Below are positions 39,311-48,372 of a stretch of DNA of 52,350 nt, one piece after another; the stretch's first letter is position 1, and each line of letters opens with the position of its first letter. The stretch comes from Photobacterium sp. Ph5 (GTDB taxonomy: Bacteria > Pseudomonadota > Gammaproteobacteria > Enterobacterales > Vibrionaceae). The notes under the pieces were generated by a model that did no database searches, was not told the origin of the DNA, and saw only the letters and a list, made by a program, of their open reading frames with translations. Both the position numbers and the translations under genes were made by a program. The stretch is taken from positions 1-52,350 of the forward strand of contig NZ_JADQAQ010000033.1 in the NCBI RefSeq assembly GCF_022129445.1. Reading direction: 5' to 3'.

Positions 39311-39925
39311 TTAATAGTATTTATTCATTTGTGCTCGTACTTTTTCAAGTTCTTGTTTTAACTTGTTAAGTTCATGCTGCTTTCTTCTAAGATCGTTTGG
39401 TCTATTATTTATTTCATCAATCTCATCGAGCTTTTCACGGCGCTCTCGTGGTGAGAGTTGGTCATAAATCAAACTGTTTTTTAAATCGTTTAATTTTTCT
39501 TTTTGGTTATCAATTTCGTATTGTTCATGGCTCAATTCTCGTTCTGCACGAGAAACATTTTCTTGAGCTGTATAGAGTTGCTGACCATGGTTATAGCCTT
39601 TTACAAACGCTTGGGCGGTATTTTGCGGGCAGACACCTTGGTAAGACTTGCCATGAGATCCAACAAAAAAACCATGGCTTTCAGTACAGTACGTTGTTAG
39701 CCCTTTATTATAGCCAAGTTGGTATTGATTAAAATCAGCATGCACATTGTATTCGGAGCATGCCGAGCTACGTTCGTTAAACTGGGTAGATGATGCACCT
39801 TGAGAACCATCCATGTAACCAAGTGCTTGCCAGTTAGCTGTTTGGCACTCTTGTTGGTTCATGACAGAACATGCCGTCAACGTTGAGCACAGCATGAGTG
39901 TTAGTGTTACAGTTTTTATCGTCAT
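39311..39925 (-). CDS. DUF2799 lipoprotein
   Basis: The 204-residue protein has a signal peptide and lipobox LTAC (Cys 19), so it is likely anchored to the outer or inner membrane facing the periplasm. Residues ~28-115 match DUF2799: WQALGYMDGSQGASSTQF, a Cys, YQLGYNKGLTTYCTESHGF and YQGVCP with FVKGYNHGQQL. The last 85 residues form a charged coiled coil. The function of the family is not known. It is monocistronic and converges on the atp operon terminator. Confidence 0.85.
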   Translation of the reverse strand: MTIKTVTLTLMLCSTLTACSVMNQQECQTANWQALGYMDGSQGASSTQFNERSSACSEYNVHADFNQYQLGYNKGLTTYCTESHGFFVGSHGKSYQGVCPQNTAQAFVKGYNHGQQLYTAQENVSRAERELSHEQYEIDNQKEKLNDLKNSLIYDQLSPRERREKLDEIDEINNRPNDLRRKQHELNKLKQELEKVRAQMNKYY

Positions 39926-40241
39926 AGCTAACTTGTTACAAAAATATAAAGGTGAATACTCTAAAGGTATTGCTGTTAAAAATAAAGGTACAATGTTTTA
40001 TATTTTATTTGAATGTAACAAGCTTTACCTAGGGTGTTGATGCTTATAGCGGTTATTAATAACTGTAAGAGAGAAAAAATATTATGGCAGTATGAATGAG
40101 ATAAAGCCTTTACACTTTTTGATGAAGAGAGTGTAAAGGCTTATTGCTTTTTCGGTATATTGAAAAAGAGGAAAATAGGAGTGTAAAGGTTCTGCTATAG
40201 CACACTATTGCAAAGTTTTTGTGAATGGGGGTCGTCAGTGA
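39926..40241. other. Intergenic region with a long hairpin
   Basis: This gap holds the promoter area of the DUF2799 gene and, at 40104-40142, a perfect 13-bp inverted repeat. Otherwise I see nothing in it. Confidence 0.5.
40104..40142. terminator. Hairpin, likely terminator of the gene at 40242-40814
   Basis: AAGCCTTTACACT and AGTGTAAAGGCTT form a perfect 13-bp stem with a 13-base loop. It lies about 100 bp past the stop of the minus-strand gene. The T run after the stem is weak on both strands, so terminator function is likely but not certain. Confidence 0.55.
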
Positions 40242-40814
40242 TTAAAGACGAAATAATTCAATACGTAAGTGGTTTTCATCTTCATAAGCAACTACAGATT
40301 GGAAACCTACACTTTTTTCTACAATTGCAGAAAATTGATCTTTTAGCTTTTCGTCGCCAATAAAGAGTATTTGCGTTGCTTTGGTCATTAAACCATCTTC
40401 ATCAAAGCTTGATGTTAGATCTTCATCGACAACACAGACCAAAACTTTGCCATAACGCGCATTAAGATCGATCGCGTGTGCCAGAGAATATTGTGCTTTA
40501 GTATCTAGCTCTGTTTCGATCTCTTGAATAAGGGCAATAAACTGGTAGAGATCGGTTGAGCTCATTTGCTGCAAACGTTCACGCTCTTGATTTAATGTTG
40601 TTTCAAAATCGGTATTCAGCTTTCTACCCATTTGTAGCCAGCTCTTAGTAGTTTTTTTTACGAGTCGATACTGGTGTGATTTAACGATTGGTTTTAGGTA
40701 TTGAACCAATATATTATTTTTTTCTGCAAGGCTTAGTCGTTTATCTAGTTTTTTGAATTCTAGGTGTAGTAAAGCGTGAGTACTAACGTCTAATAATAGT
40801 TGTGATTGGTTCAT
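40242..40814 (-). CDS. Hypothetical protein, possibly DUF2913 type
   Basis: The 190-residue protein begins with a helical half (LLLDVSTHALLHLEFKKLDK, then NNILVQYLKPIVKSHQYRLV and KSWLQMGRKLNTD) that resembles the DUF2913 pattern known from vibrios. The second half is alpha/beta (KVLVCVVDEDL, TQILFIGDEKL). It has no signal peptide and no catalytic motif that I recognise. It stands alone with its own promoter region. The family assignment is tentative, and the function is unknown. Confidence 0.65.
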   Translation of the reverse strand: MNQSQLLLDVSTHALLHLEFKKLDKRLSLAEKNNILVQYLKPIVKSHQYRLVKKTTKSWLQMGRKLNTDFETTLNQERERLQQMSSTDLYQFIALIQEIETELDTKAQYSLAHAIDLNARYGKVLVCVVDEDLTSSFDEDGLMTKATQILFIGDEKLKDQFSAIVEKSVGFQSVVAYEDENHLRIELFRL

Positions 40815-41092
40815 TCGAGTACCGGGTTGAAACAGGTATTAACAATAATATCATACTATTATAGAGATAATAGTAGAGTCACATCAGTTGATTATTTTTT
40901 AATGACGCTATATTAGCATGTTTGCCATAAGAGTGTCATAAACAAACAGTTACTCACAAAAAGTTTATATACCTCTACGTAACTTAGGGCTTACAGAAGA
41001 TAAATAATATTAGAAATGACGTAATGTAAAGGTTTTACACAGCTATAATGCCTATTATCGTTATTGAGTAATAGGCACTTACAATACAATGA

Positions 41093-41437
41093 TTAATGCG
41101 CGAACGTCGTTTTTTCCACGGGATTGAATGCGGTTAAATCACCAGCTGGATTGAGTAAATGCGGTAAGATTTTCGGTAGATTCAATTCAATGTCTTTATC
41201 TTCTACCGAGTTAATAACCTTATTGTACCAACCGAGTAAACCTAATACGGCATAACCAATGGCATCGTCGCTGTCACGATGTTCTAAGATAATTTGTAGA
41301 AAACGTAGGATAGCTTTATCCGTGGTTTTTGCTTGCTCTAACGTTGCGTTATATACCGCTGTTGATTCGTCGATTAATCCTTCGTATTCCGTTTCAATCG
41401 ATACTTTGAAAGAGCCGCCGTCTACTGTAATTTTCAT
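41093..41437 (-). CDS. Hypothetical protein
   Basis: This gene encodes 114 residues with a short beta-like start (MKITVDGGSFKVSIETEY), then helices (FLQIILEHRDSDDAIGYAVLGLLGWYNKVI) and an acidic stretch. No family, signal peptide or membrane segment is recognised. The frame is well used and it lies between the DUF2913-like gene and the nuclease gene on the same strand with gaps of 278 and 107 bp, so it is probably its own unit. Confidence 0.6.
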   Translation of the reverse strand: MKITVDGGSFKVSIETEYEGLIDESTAVYNATLEQAKTTDKAILRFLQIILEHRDSDDAIGYAVLGLLGWYNKVINSVEDKDIELNLPKILPHLLNPAGDLTAFNPVEKTTFAH

Positions 41438-41544
41438 GTTCTAAATGTACCTGTTATTGCGAATGTTGGCATCTTATCTTATTCATTAGTGGCTTTTGTT
41501 ACGCTATCTCAATAAATATGCGTGATAGGCAACAATACTTATCA

Positions 41545-43191
41545 TTAATCTAGATAGGTAACATAAGCGACTTGCGCTGGGATCTGATGTTGTTCAAAAA
41601 ATGCCAACCAGCGAAGTTGATGGTTTTGTAATTTATCACCAGGACCTTTGACTTCCACCCACTGATAACCCGTGTCGTTAAACATGATCAAATCAGGCAT
41701 ACCTGAGCGGTGGTGGCGTAAGTCTTTCAGTAATCGGCGAAACATAGCCACCAATTGGCTTGGTGGTATATGGCTTAACGCTAATGTAAGTGCTTGCTGA
41801 CTAAATAGCTCCCAGTGCACCCAGTAGTTAGTGATCCCTTGTTTCTGTTTAAAGTGTTGTTGCCAACCATCAAAGTAGCCTTGTTCAATTGCTTGTAGTC
41901 GTTCATCTATCAAGTCTTGTCGTTTGAGGTAAAACTCTTCACTAAACATATCCAGTGGCGCTAATTGATAAGGGTTAATAAAGCTACCTTTGATGGGAGC
42001 AAAGATAATATCCCACATTGCTAGCCCAAAAAGGCTGTTGAGAAATTGGTTCTCAAGATAGAACACCGTCCAGCCTTGGGATTCAAAATAACCAGCGGTA
42101 CAGTGTTCCACTCGCTGTTGTTTAGGATTGGCAAGTTGGAGCTGTAATGCTTTTGGAGTAAACGTTTCGGGTGCAGTGAAAACTTGATTAACTGATTTAG
42201 CGAGCTTTTTCTCTAGTCGAATACTGACTTCGTATTCTTCTTCATTTCGCGGGTGACGCTGAATATCTTTCACTAAGTCATAGGCTGCTTGGTATTGCTG
42301 TTGCGCCATAAGAATACGTGCTTGTCGCTCGCGGCTTGGTGTACGTTCGCTTTGACGAAATAGCGCGAGTGCGGTGTTATATTGCTGGTTACGCTCTAGA
42401 TCTCGCGCCATATGATTGATCAGTTTTTGGCGCTTGTTTTCCAGTGGTACCCATGTTGATTTATTAGGTAAGGATTGCGAAAGAGTCGAAATTGCAGTGT
42501 AGTCTTTTGCATCATGGGCGTGCCAATATAAGTCAGATAGTTGAGTTAGAGCTAACCATTGATCAACCTGTTCTACTGTATGAAACAGCTGAGTACTAGC
42601 ATCAATGGGGTAGTTTTCAAACTTATGTAGCCCTAAATCACTTAATACAAATTGGCTGAGATCCTGATGACTATTACCAAAAAATAGCAGTAGAAATTTA
42701 GCCAGTAGCACTTGTTGTTGCACCATAACGATTGGCTCATTAATAATACTAAGTAAGTATTTGCTATCATCATACTCTTTAATTTTCATGATGATTTCAT
42801 TTTTCTTATCTGTTTTGCTAACAAGTTCTGGTAATAAGATGAATAATTCGGGCTTGGTATAGAGGCTAAAAATGTCAGTCAGGGTAATAACGTGCTGTTT
42901 ATATAATTGAGAGATGTCAGTACTGATCATGCCATGCTGAATCAACTGATCTTTTGCTTGTTCAATATTTGTGATTTCAGCGTATTTCAGTTTATTGAAA
43001 CGAAATAATACCCCTTTACGTGATAGTAAGCGGATCAATAGCATTTGTACATCGGTTGAAAGCTGATAAAAAGATTGCAACCAGCGTTTTTCATCTGCAC
43101 TTAATAATGACGAATGGTATTGCACTACGGTTTTAAGTAACGCGTTAAAGTTGTGAAGGTAGTAATCTTGTTCGAGTTCGATGGCTGCCAT
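41545..43191 (-). CDS. FAN1-type VRR-NUC nuclease
   Basis: Bacterial FAN1 homologs are structure-specific nucleases that cut DNA flaps and help in repair of interstrand cross-links. The 548-residue protein ends in a VRR-NUC domain with the PD-(D/E)xK residues D500, E513 and K515 (GMPDLIMFNDTGYQWVEVKG) followed by DKLQNHQLRWL. Upstream, residues ~240-340 look like TPR-type helical repeats and the N-terminal ~170 residues are helical, as in FAN1. It has its own promoter region. The E. coli genome lacks this gene, but it is frequent in vibrios and pseudomonads. Confidence 0.85.
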   Translation of the reverse strand: MAAIELEQDYYLHNFNALLKTVVQYHSSLLSADEKRWLQSFYQLSTDVQMLLIRLLSRKGVLFRFNKLKYAEITNIEQAKDQLIQHGMISTDISQLYKQHVITLTDIFSLYTKPELFILLPELVSKTDKKNEIIMKIKEYDDSKYLLSIINEPIVMVQQQVLLAKFLLLFFGNSHQDLSQFVLSDLGLHKFENYPIDASTQLFHTVEQVDQWLALTQLSDLYWHAHDAKDYTAISTLSQSLPNKSTWVPLENKRQKLINHMARDLERNQQYNTALALFRQSERTPSRERQARILMAQQQYQAAYDLVKDIQRHPRNEEEYEVSIRLEKKLAKSVNQVFTAPETFTPKALQLQLANPKQQRVEHCTAGYFESQGWTVFYLENQFLNSLFGLAMWDIIFAPIKGSFINPYQLAPLDMFSEEFYLKRQDLIDERLQAIEQGYFDGWQQHFKQKQGITNYWVHWELFSQQALTLALSHIPPSQLVAMFRRLLKDLRHHRSGMPDLIMFNDTGYQWVEVKGPGDKLQNHQLRWLAFFEQHQIPAQVAYVTYLD

Positions 43192-43289
43192 ATTACCGCA
43201 CTGTGTGATGGGCTATGTTTATCTGAAAACCGAGTCAGTATAAACATAGCTGTCTTTAATACCCAAGTGACTTAGAGATATGAAAGCAA

Positions 43290-44306
43290 TTAGAACAGAT
43301 TAAGTCCAAATGCACCTTTCACATCTTGTAATACAAGTTGCGTTTCTTGATTGGCTTTTTCGGTGCCTTTTTTTAGTACTTCAACTAAATATGCTTTATC
43401 ACTTAAGTATTCCTCACGACGCTGACGGATCGGAGCGATTAAATCTTGTAAACACGCTTCTAAGATTTTCTTGGTGGTACCGTCGCCTAAACCGCCACGT
43501 TGGTAATGCTCTTTTAGCTCTGCAACATAGTTTTGATCTGGATGGAAAGCATCAAGGTAAGTAAACACCACATTCCCTTCAATAGTACCCGGATCTTCAA
43601 CGCGTAGGTGATTAGGGTCGGTGTACATTGATTTCACCGCTTGGCTAATTTGCTTACTGTCTGCACCTAACGTGATGGCATTTCCCATTGATTTCGACAT
43701 TTTATTTTTACCGTCAGTACTAGGCAGGCGTGCCACATTGCTCAATAGTGCTTGGCATTCGACCAAGATCTCTTTACCTGCAATATGGTTAATTTTACGA
43801 ACGATTTCGTTGGTTTGCTCCAACATCGGTAATTGATCATCACCTACGGGGATCAAGTTAGCTTTAAACGCTGTTATATCGGCTGCTTGCGAGATTGGGT
43901 AAGTTAAAAAGCCAGCAGGAATGGAACGACCAAATGCTTTTGATTGGATCTCATTTTTAACGGTTGGGTTGCGCTCAAGGCGAGAAATCGACACCAAGTT
44001 TGAGTAGTACATTGTTAGTTCGGCTAGCGCTGGTAATGATGACTGCAAACAAATTGTGGTTAAGTTGGGAGCAATACCGACTGCGAGATAATCAGCGACC
44101 ACGTTTAAAATATTTGATGCGACTTTCTGAGGATTATGTCCATTATCAGTCAGTCCCTGCATATCAGCGACAAGGATGGTTTGTTGGTACTGATGTTGTA
44201 ACTGAATACGCTGTTGTAGTGAACCCACGTAGTGACCAAGGTGAAGTGGCCCTGTTGCGCGATCGCCAGTAAGAATAACGTTAGTATGTTGAGTCGATGT
44301 TGTCAT
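43290..44306 (-). CDS. trpS: Tryptophanyl-tRNA synthetase, second type
   Basis: TrpRS charges tRNA-Trp with tryptophan. The 338-residue protein is a class I synthetase with the HIGH-type motif GPLHLGHYVG, then ADMQGLTDN, and KMSKS in DGKNKMSKSMGNA. Its sequence is unlike the E. coli enzyme and closer to the type known from streptococci (ILTGDR.TG.LHLGHYVGSL). It is therefore likely a second, regulated copy. I place the start at 44306, with GGAGAG just upstream; a longer frame from 44369 begins inside the attenuator. A leader peptide with two Trp codons and a four-segment attenuator lie upstream, so the gene should be induced when charged tRNA-Trp is scarce. Confidence 0.93.
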   Translation of the reverse strand: MTTSTQHTNVILTGDRATGPLHLGHYVGSLQQRIQLQHQYQQTILVADMQGLTDNGHNPQKVASNILNVVADYLAVGIAPNLTTICLQSSLPALAELTMYYSNLVSISRLERNPTVKNEIQSKAFGRSIPAGFLTYPISQAADITAFKANLIPVGDDQLPMLEQTNEIVRKINHIAGKEILVECQALLSNVARLPSTDGKNKMSKSMGNAITLGADSKQISQAVKSMYTDPNHLRVEDPGTIEGNVVFTYLDAFHPDQNYVAELKEHYQRGGLGDGTTKKILEACLQDLIAPIRQRREEYLSDKAYLVEVLKKGTEKANQETQLVLQDVKGAFGLNLF

Positions 44307-44316
44307 AGTGCTCTCC

Positions 44317-44439
44317 AAAAAATAATTGTTGCTACCGGAGAGGGATGAAAAGAGATCTTGTCTGTTCATGGCAAACCTTCCGGCAGCGTATGAACATAAA
44401 AATAAGGTATGTTAGTTCAGCGCCGCTCTAGTAAGAGCG
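44317..44439 (-). promoter_or_regulatory. Trp-responsive transcription attenuator of trpS
   Basis: On the minus strand four segments can pair in alternative ways. Segment 1 CGCTCT (44439-44434) pairs with AGAGCG (44429-44424). GCGGCG (44426-44421) pairs with CGCTGC (44388-44383) as antiterminator. GCTGCCGGA (44387-44379) pairs with TCCGGTAGC (44339-44331), followed by a T-rich tract ending in six T (to 44317), as terminator. The Trp codons of the leader lie directly before segment 1 and its stop codon lies in the 1:2 loop. This is the classical arrangement for ribosome-mediated attenuation. Confidence 0.85.
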
Positions 44440-44484
44440 CCACCAACAAAATGAGGAGTGAGGTATACTTAATGGTAATTTCAT
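44428..44484 (-). CDS. trpS leader peptide with tandem Trp codons
   Basis: The 18-codon frame reads MKLPLSIPHSSFCWWRSY. Its two adjacent Trp codons (44445-44440) lie just before segment 1 of the attenuator, and the TAG stop is inside the first hairpin. A ribosome stalled at the Trp codons would free segment 2 to form the antiterminator; one that reaches the stop would cover it. The ribosome binding site before the ATG is weak (AAGGAA at a long distance), so the start is inferred from the frame. Confidence 0.8.
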   Translation of the reverse strand: MKLPLSIPHSSFCWWRSY

Positions 44485-44640
44485 AATAAAAACAATATTC
44501 CTTTCATATTTTTATATCAAGCACTTTATGCTTATTTAAGTTTATTAAAATTGAAAACTAACCCTTGATTTATTGAACATACGTTACAGCTCAAAAGGTA
44601 TAAAATGTGTCCAATAAAAATTAATCAGAGGTTTAAATCA

Positions 44641-44727
44641 TGTCTTTTAAGTTTACATATTTCTTTTTTTTGATTTTTGCATCGGTACTTTGGATAGGCA
44701 TTCCACTACTTGCGGTGTCAGTTTAAT
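44641..44727 (+). CDS. Possible small membrane protein, 28 residues
   Basis: The frame MSFKFTYFFFLIFASVLWIG followed by IPLLAVSV has one hydrophobic segment over nearly all of its length. The ATG has AGAGG eight bases upstream. Single-helix proteins of this size exist in enterobacteria and vibrios, but I do not know a homolog, and the region is AT-rich, so chance hydrophobic frames are common. Confidence 0.4.
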
Positions 44728-45285
44728 AAATTGATGTTTGCTTTATTTATAGTTTATTGTGCTAAATACATTAATGGGTGAGCATTAATAATAAGAACAT
44801 TATTTTACGTTAACGGTGAGTATTAAGAAACGAGATTAGGTAATCGTGTTGCTTTTATATTCACAAAAAATGACTTGTTATTCTTTTACCTGTCTTGTTA
44901 CGCTTTTTAGTATCTGATGTTTATCTCATTATTGCAGATAAAAATACGGTTCTGTGTAAGAGATCACCCATAATTCACGTCATATCTTGTAAGAAATCCG
45001 CTATTTATATAATTATTATTCTCATTTGTTTTTCTCGTACTTTTAAAGTCAATATTATTTAATACTTACTATTATTGAAATATCTTACTGTTTTTAAAGG
45101 GTTAGATATATGGTTTGAGATGAGTGTTTATTTACTTAATAGCTATTTTAGTTATATGTAACGTTTGTTTCATAATTTTATAGTAGGGGTTTATTCATAA
45201 CTAGGATGTTGTTATGTTAAAAGGTGTAAACACAATGTAAAAAATTATAAAGATTGAATGTAATGCGTTCAGACAAGGATGTAGT
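44728..45285. other. Intergenic region upstream of the AGCS symporter gene
   Basis: This AT-rich gap of about 560 bp holds no gene that I can support. I looked for the conserved blocks of a glycine riboswitch, which precedes a similar gene in Vibrio cholerae, and did not find them. A promoter must lie here, but I cannot place it. Confidence 0.5.
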
Positions 45286-46815
45286 ATGAAAAAATATTTA
45301 ATGACTGCTGTGATGCTTGGAGCATCAGGTAGCACTTTTGCCAGCTCTCTTGATGAGAAGATTAACGAAGTTGTTGCTCCCATTGTTAACCCTTTTGTTG
45401 GAATGATTTTCTCTTCTATCCCTCTTCCTTTTACAGATGTTCAAGCACCATGGATTGTACTTTGGCTTGTAGTCGCAGCTGTATTTTTTACCGCTTATAT
45501 GGGCTTTATTAATATTCGTGGTTTTAAACACGCAGTAAAAATTGTTAAAGGTGATTATGCCGATCCAAAAGACAGTGGGGATGTAACACCATTCCAAGCC
45601 TTATCAACGGCACTCTCAGGCACTGTTGGTCTTGGTAATATTGCTGGTGTTGCTGTTGCTGTGACGATTGGTGGTGCTGGTGCAACTTTCTGGATGATCC
45701 TTGCCGGCTTACTGGGCATGTCAACCAAGTTTGTTGAATGTACTTTAGCGGTTAAATACCGTACTTATAACCCTGATGGTACGGTATCCGGTGGACCGAT
45801 GTATTATCTAAGCCAAGGTTTAGAAAAGCGCGGTAACTCAGCATTAGGTCGTACGCTTGCGGTTCTTTTCTCAATCTTTGCCATTGGTGGTGCACTAGGT
45901 GGCGGTAACATGTTCCAAGCCAACCAAGCGTATAAGCAAGTTGTCGGTGTTACTGGTGGTGATCTGTCGTTCTTTGCAGATAAAGGCTGGTTGTTCGGTT
46001 TACTGTTAGCTGTATTGGTTGCGTTCGTTATCATTGGCGGTATTAAGTCGATTGCGAAAGTAACAGCGAAAGTTGTTCCTTTTATGGCGATTATCTACGT
46101 TGGTGCTGCGCTTGTTATTCTTGCGATGAACTACAGCTTAATTGATGATGCTTTTGCTGAAATTATTAATGGTGCCTTTACTGGTGAAGGTATTACTGGT
46201 GGTGTGATTGGTGTGCTAATCCAAGGCTTTAAACGTGCAGCGTTCTCGAACGAAGCGGGCGTGGGTTCTGCGGCGATTGCTCACTCAGCAGTAAAAACCA
46301 AAGAGCCAATTTCTGAAGGTTATGTATCCCTATTAGAACCGTTTATCGATACCGTTGTAATTTGTACTATGACAGCGTTGGTTATCATTATTACTGGTCA
46401 ACTTAACTCTGGTCTTGCGGGTGTAGAGCTTACGTCAGCAGCGTTTGGTAGTTCAATCTCTTGGTTCCCACTGGTACTTGCTGTAGCGGTTGTTTTATTT
46501 GCATTCTCTACCATGATCTCTTGGTCATACTACGGTCTAAAAGCGTGGACGTACCTATTCGGTGAGAGCAAAAAAGCGGAAATGGCGTTTAAACTGATGT
46601 TCTGTACGTTTGTTGTGATTGGCGCTTCAATGAACTTAGGTCCTGTTATCGACTTCTCTGATGCGATGATCTTCTCTATGGCACTGGTTAACATTGTTGG
46701 TCTATACATTATGGCACCAGAAGTAAAACGTGATTTGAAAGATTACCTACTACGTTTGAAAAACGGTGAAATCAAAGAACAAGGTAAAGAGGCAGCGAAG
46801 TTAGCGAAACAATAA
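45286..46815 (+). CDS. Alanine/glycine:cation symporter (AGCS family)
   Basis: AGCS proteins import alanine or glycine with Na+ or H+ across the inner membrane. The 509-residue protein has about ten membrane segments and the family signatures [17 protein letters not shown] (residues ~105-121), [20 protein letters not shown], and [20 protein letters not shown] near residue 313. The N-terminus [20 protein letters not shown] looks like a signal sequence, seen in many vibrio members. It is a single-gene unit with a terminator right after it. Confidence 0.92.
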   Translation: MKKYLMTAVMLGASGSTFASSLDEKINEVVAPIVNPFVGMIFSSIPLPFTDVQAPWIVLWLVVAAVFFTAYMGFINIRGFKHAVKIVKGDYADPKDSGDVTPFQALSTALSGTVGLGNIAGVAVAVTIGGAGATFWMILAGLLGMSTKFVECTLAVKYRTYNPDGTVSGGPMYYLSQGLEKRGNSALGRTLAVLFSIFAIGGALGGGNMFQANQAYKQVVGVTGGDLSFFADKGWLFGLLLAVLVAFVIIGGIKSIAKVTAKVVPFMAIIYVGAALVILAMNYSLIDDAFAEIINGAFTGEGITGGVIGVLIQGFKRAAFSNEAGVGSAAIAHSAVKTKEPISEGYVSLLEPFIDTVVICTMTALVIIITGQLNSGLAGVELTSAAFGSSISWFPLVLAVAVVLFAFSTMISWSYYGLKAWTYLFGESKKAEMAFKLMFCTFVVIGASMNLGPVIDFSDAMIFSMALVNIVGLYIMAPEVKRDLKDYLLRLKNGEIKEQGKEAAKLAKQ

Positions 46816-46836
46816 ATAGCTAGCTGTTAGATAGCA

Positions 46837-46865
46837 AAATGCCGAGCGATATGCTCGGCATTTTT
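46837..46865. terminator. Bidirectional terminator between the symporter and pilin genes
   Basis: AAATGCCGAGC and GCTCGGCATTTTT form an 11-bp stem with a 5-base loop, flanked by A and T runs. It serves the symporter gene on the plus strand and the pilin-like gene on the minus strand. Confidence 0.9.
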
Positions 46866-46872
46866 ATTTCGG

Positions 46873-47421
46873 TTACTTACATGGTGTCATGGTTAATGTG
46901 TAGCTTGCGTTTTTTGACACTGGAGGGGTGTAAGTTATATAACACTGTGTTAAATCATTATAAGTAGTTTTATCTGTAATATATTTACTAAAGGTTATTT
47001 TTACAGTACGACTAAGACCTGAATCATTAGGGTTTTGTATTATAGTCCATTCACTATTCTGATTTAATTTAGCAACTAAAAGTCCTAAAGATGTTGTATC
47101 TCCGTCAGGGTATCCATTAAGAAAAGTGCAACCTTGGGTACTATTTAATAAAGTACAGCCAGCAAAAGGAAGATCTTGTGCTGGAGTATCCATATAAGGA
47201 CTTTTATTAGAGACATAAGGAAGATTCTCTAATCCAGCAATAGTCATTTTTGCATATCCTACACCTAGACCAGAAGCTATAGCCCCTTTTAACCCCTTCA
47301 ATGACGCATTTCTTGCATCAACTTGTAAGTTCATAAACTTTGGTGCAGCAACTACAGCCAAGATGCCGAGAATGACAATCACGACCACTAATTCAATTAA
47401 AGTAAAACCGTTCTTTTTCAT
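46873..47421 (-). CDS. Type IV pilin-like protein (MSHA-type)
   Basis: The 182-residue protein has a type III signal [21 protein letters not shown], with cleavage after Gly and Glu at position 5 of the mature form, followed by [22 protein letters not shown], the block seen in MshA-type pilins of vibrios. Two Cys pairs ([10 protein letters not shown] and CY...PC) may form disulfides. I place the start at MKKNG (47421) rather than 47442. No pilus assembly genes are nearby. It is probably transcribed separately from, or together with, the related gene upstream. It would be exported and assembled by a pilus machine encoded elsewhere. Confidence 0.85.
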   Translation of the reverse strand: MKKNGFTLIELVVVIVILGILAVVAAPKFMNLQVDARNASLKGLKGAIASGLGVGYAKMTIAGLENLPYVSNKSPYMDTPAQDLPFAGCTLLNSTQGCTFLNGYPDGDTTSLGLLVAKLNQNSEWTIIQNPNDSGLSRTVKITFSKYITDKTTYNDLTQCYITYTPPVSKNASYTLTMTPCK

Positions 47422-47533
47422 CGGGAATAGCCCATGCATCATTCAAATTGATTGGTGTTTTTTTGCGAATTTTATGCTTTATTGTAATTAGTTCAAGCTA
47501 TTTTTGCATAGCTAGTTGATGTCTCGTGACTTT

Positions 47534-48121
47534 TTATTCGTTACAAGGACATAGCGTTAGAACGTATTTACGTTCTTTTTTTGCTGGTTGATAACGTAGA
47601 TAGCAGTTGGGCTTTTTAAGTAAAGCTTTAGGGTGATTATCAATATTGACAATGACAGTATTATCAGTATGGGTAATTAGCATCGCATCATGTAGATGTA
47701 GTGTTGTCCAATCTTGGTTTTTATCCCCTTCAGCACTTAAATTAGGGATTAAGCATGATAGTGTTTGGCTGCTTAACTTGGGGTAACCAAACTGAAATTC
47801 ACAGAAAAAGGGAGAGTGCTCAGCACATCCAGTAAAAGGTAAACTGTGTATGTCATCTTTTTTTAGAAGAGGGCTAAAATGGTTCGCCTCGGTCGGTGTT
47901 GGGTAATTTGATGCGGATGGTGCAGTCTCCAATCCCAAAACCGCAAGCTTTGAATAACTCATGGCTAAGTGTGACTCTAAAGCGCTTTTGAATTGATAAA
48001 GACTTTTATTTTTTTCTTCTATTGGTTGGATACGGCATTCATGTATTCCTGCCATAACTAACAGGCAAACAATAAAAATAGATGTTATGAGTTCAAGATG
48101 AGTAAAGCCGTTCTGTTTCAT
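47534..48121 (-). CDS. Pilin-like protein, divergent paralog
   Basis: The 195-residue protein begins MKQNG/FTHLELITSIFIVC, with prepilin cleavage expected after Gly. Position 3 of the mature part is His rather than the usual Leu, but Glu 5 is kept. The rest follows the pattern of the neighbouring pilin: LESHLAMSYSKLAVLGLETA, then LPFTGCAE and FQFGYP, and a C-terminal CYLRYQP...CPCNE. It is clearly a paralog. It is on the same strand, 112 bp before the other pilin gene. It may be a minor pilin or a decayed copy that still reads through. Confidence 0.8.
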   Translation of the reverse strand: MKQNGFTHLELITSIFIVCLLVMAGIHECRIQPIEEKNKSLYQFKSALESHLAMSYSKLAVLGLETAPSASNYPTPTEANHFSPLLKKDDIHSLPFTGCAEHSPFFCEFQFGYPKLSSQTLSCLIPNLSAEGDKNQDWTTLHLHDAMLITHTDNTVIVNIDNHPKALLKKPNCYLRYQPAKKERKYVLTLCPCNE

Positions 48122-48372
48122 AAATCAATATGCAATCCATGTCAGTGCAATGAAGCCGCGCATTTTATGCTTTAATAGCATGTAGTCAAGTTTGACTAAG
48201 AGTATTGTTTTTAGTTGATTGCAATGTAAACAAAACAAGTGATCTCGCGAAAGCCGATTGTCAGCACTGCAATTAGCTGTTAGTGTCGCACCCCTTACGC
48301 ATGCTTGTTAAATCAACATGCTGATCTTCTAAAAACACGCTTTGCTGTGTTAGTTGTATACAGGACATAATT

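Noticed and set aside
44307..44369. Longer N-terminus of TrpRS starting at 44369
   Set aside because: This part lies inside the attenuator terminator, and the ATG at 44306 has GGAGAG directly upstream and matches the start of the family domain.
44728..45285. Glycine riboswitch upstream of the AGCS symporter, as in Vibrio cholerae
   Set aside because: The conserved blocks around CACCGAAG and CAGGTAAAAGGAC are not found on the plus strand of this gap.
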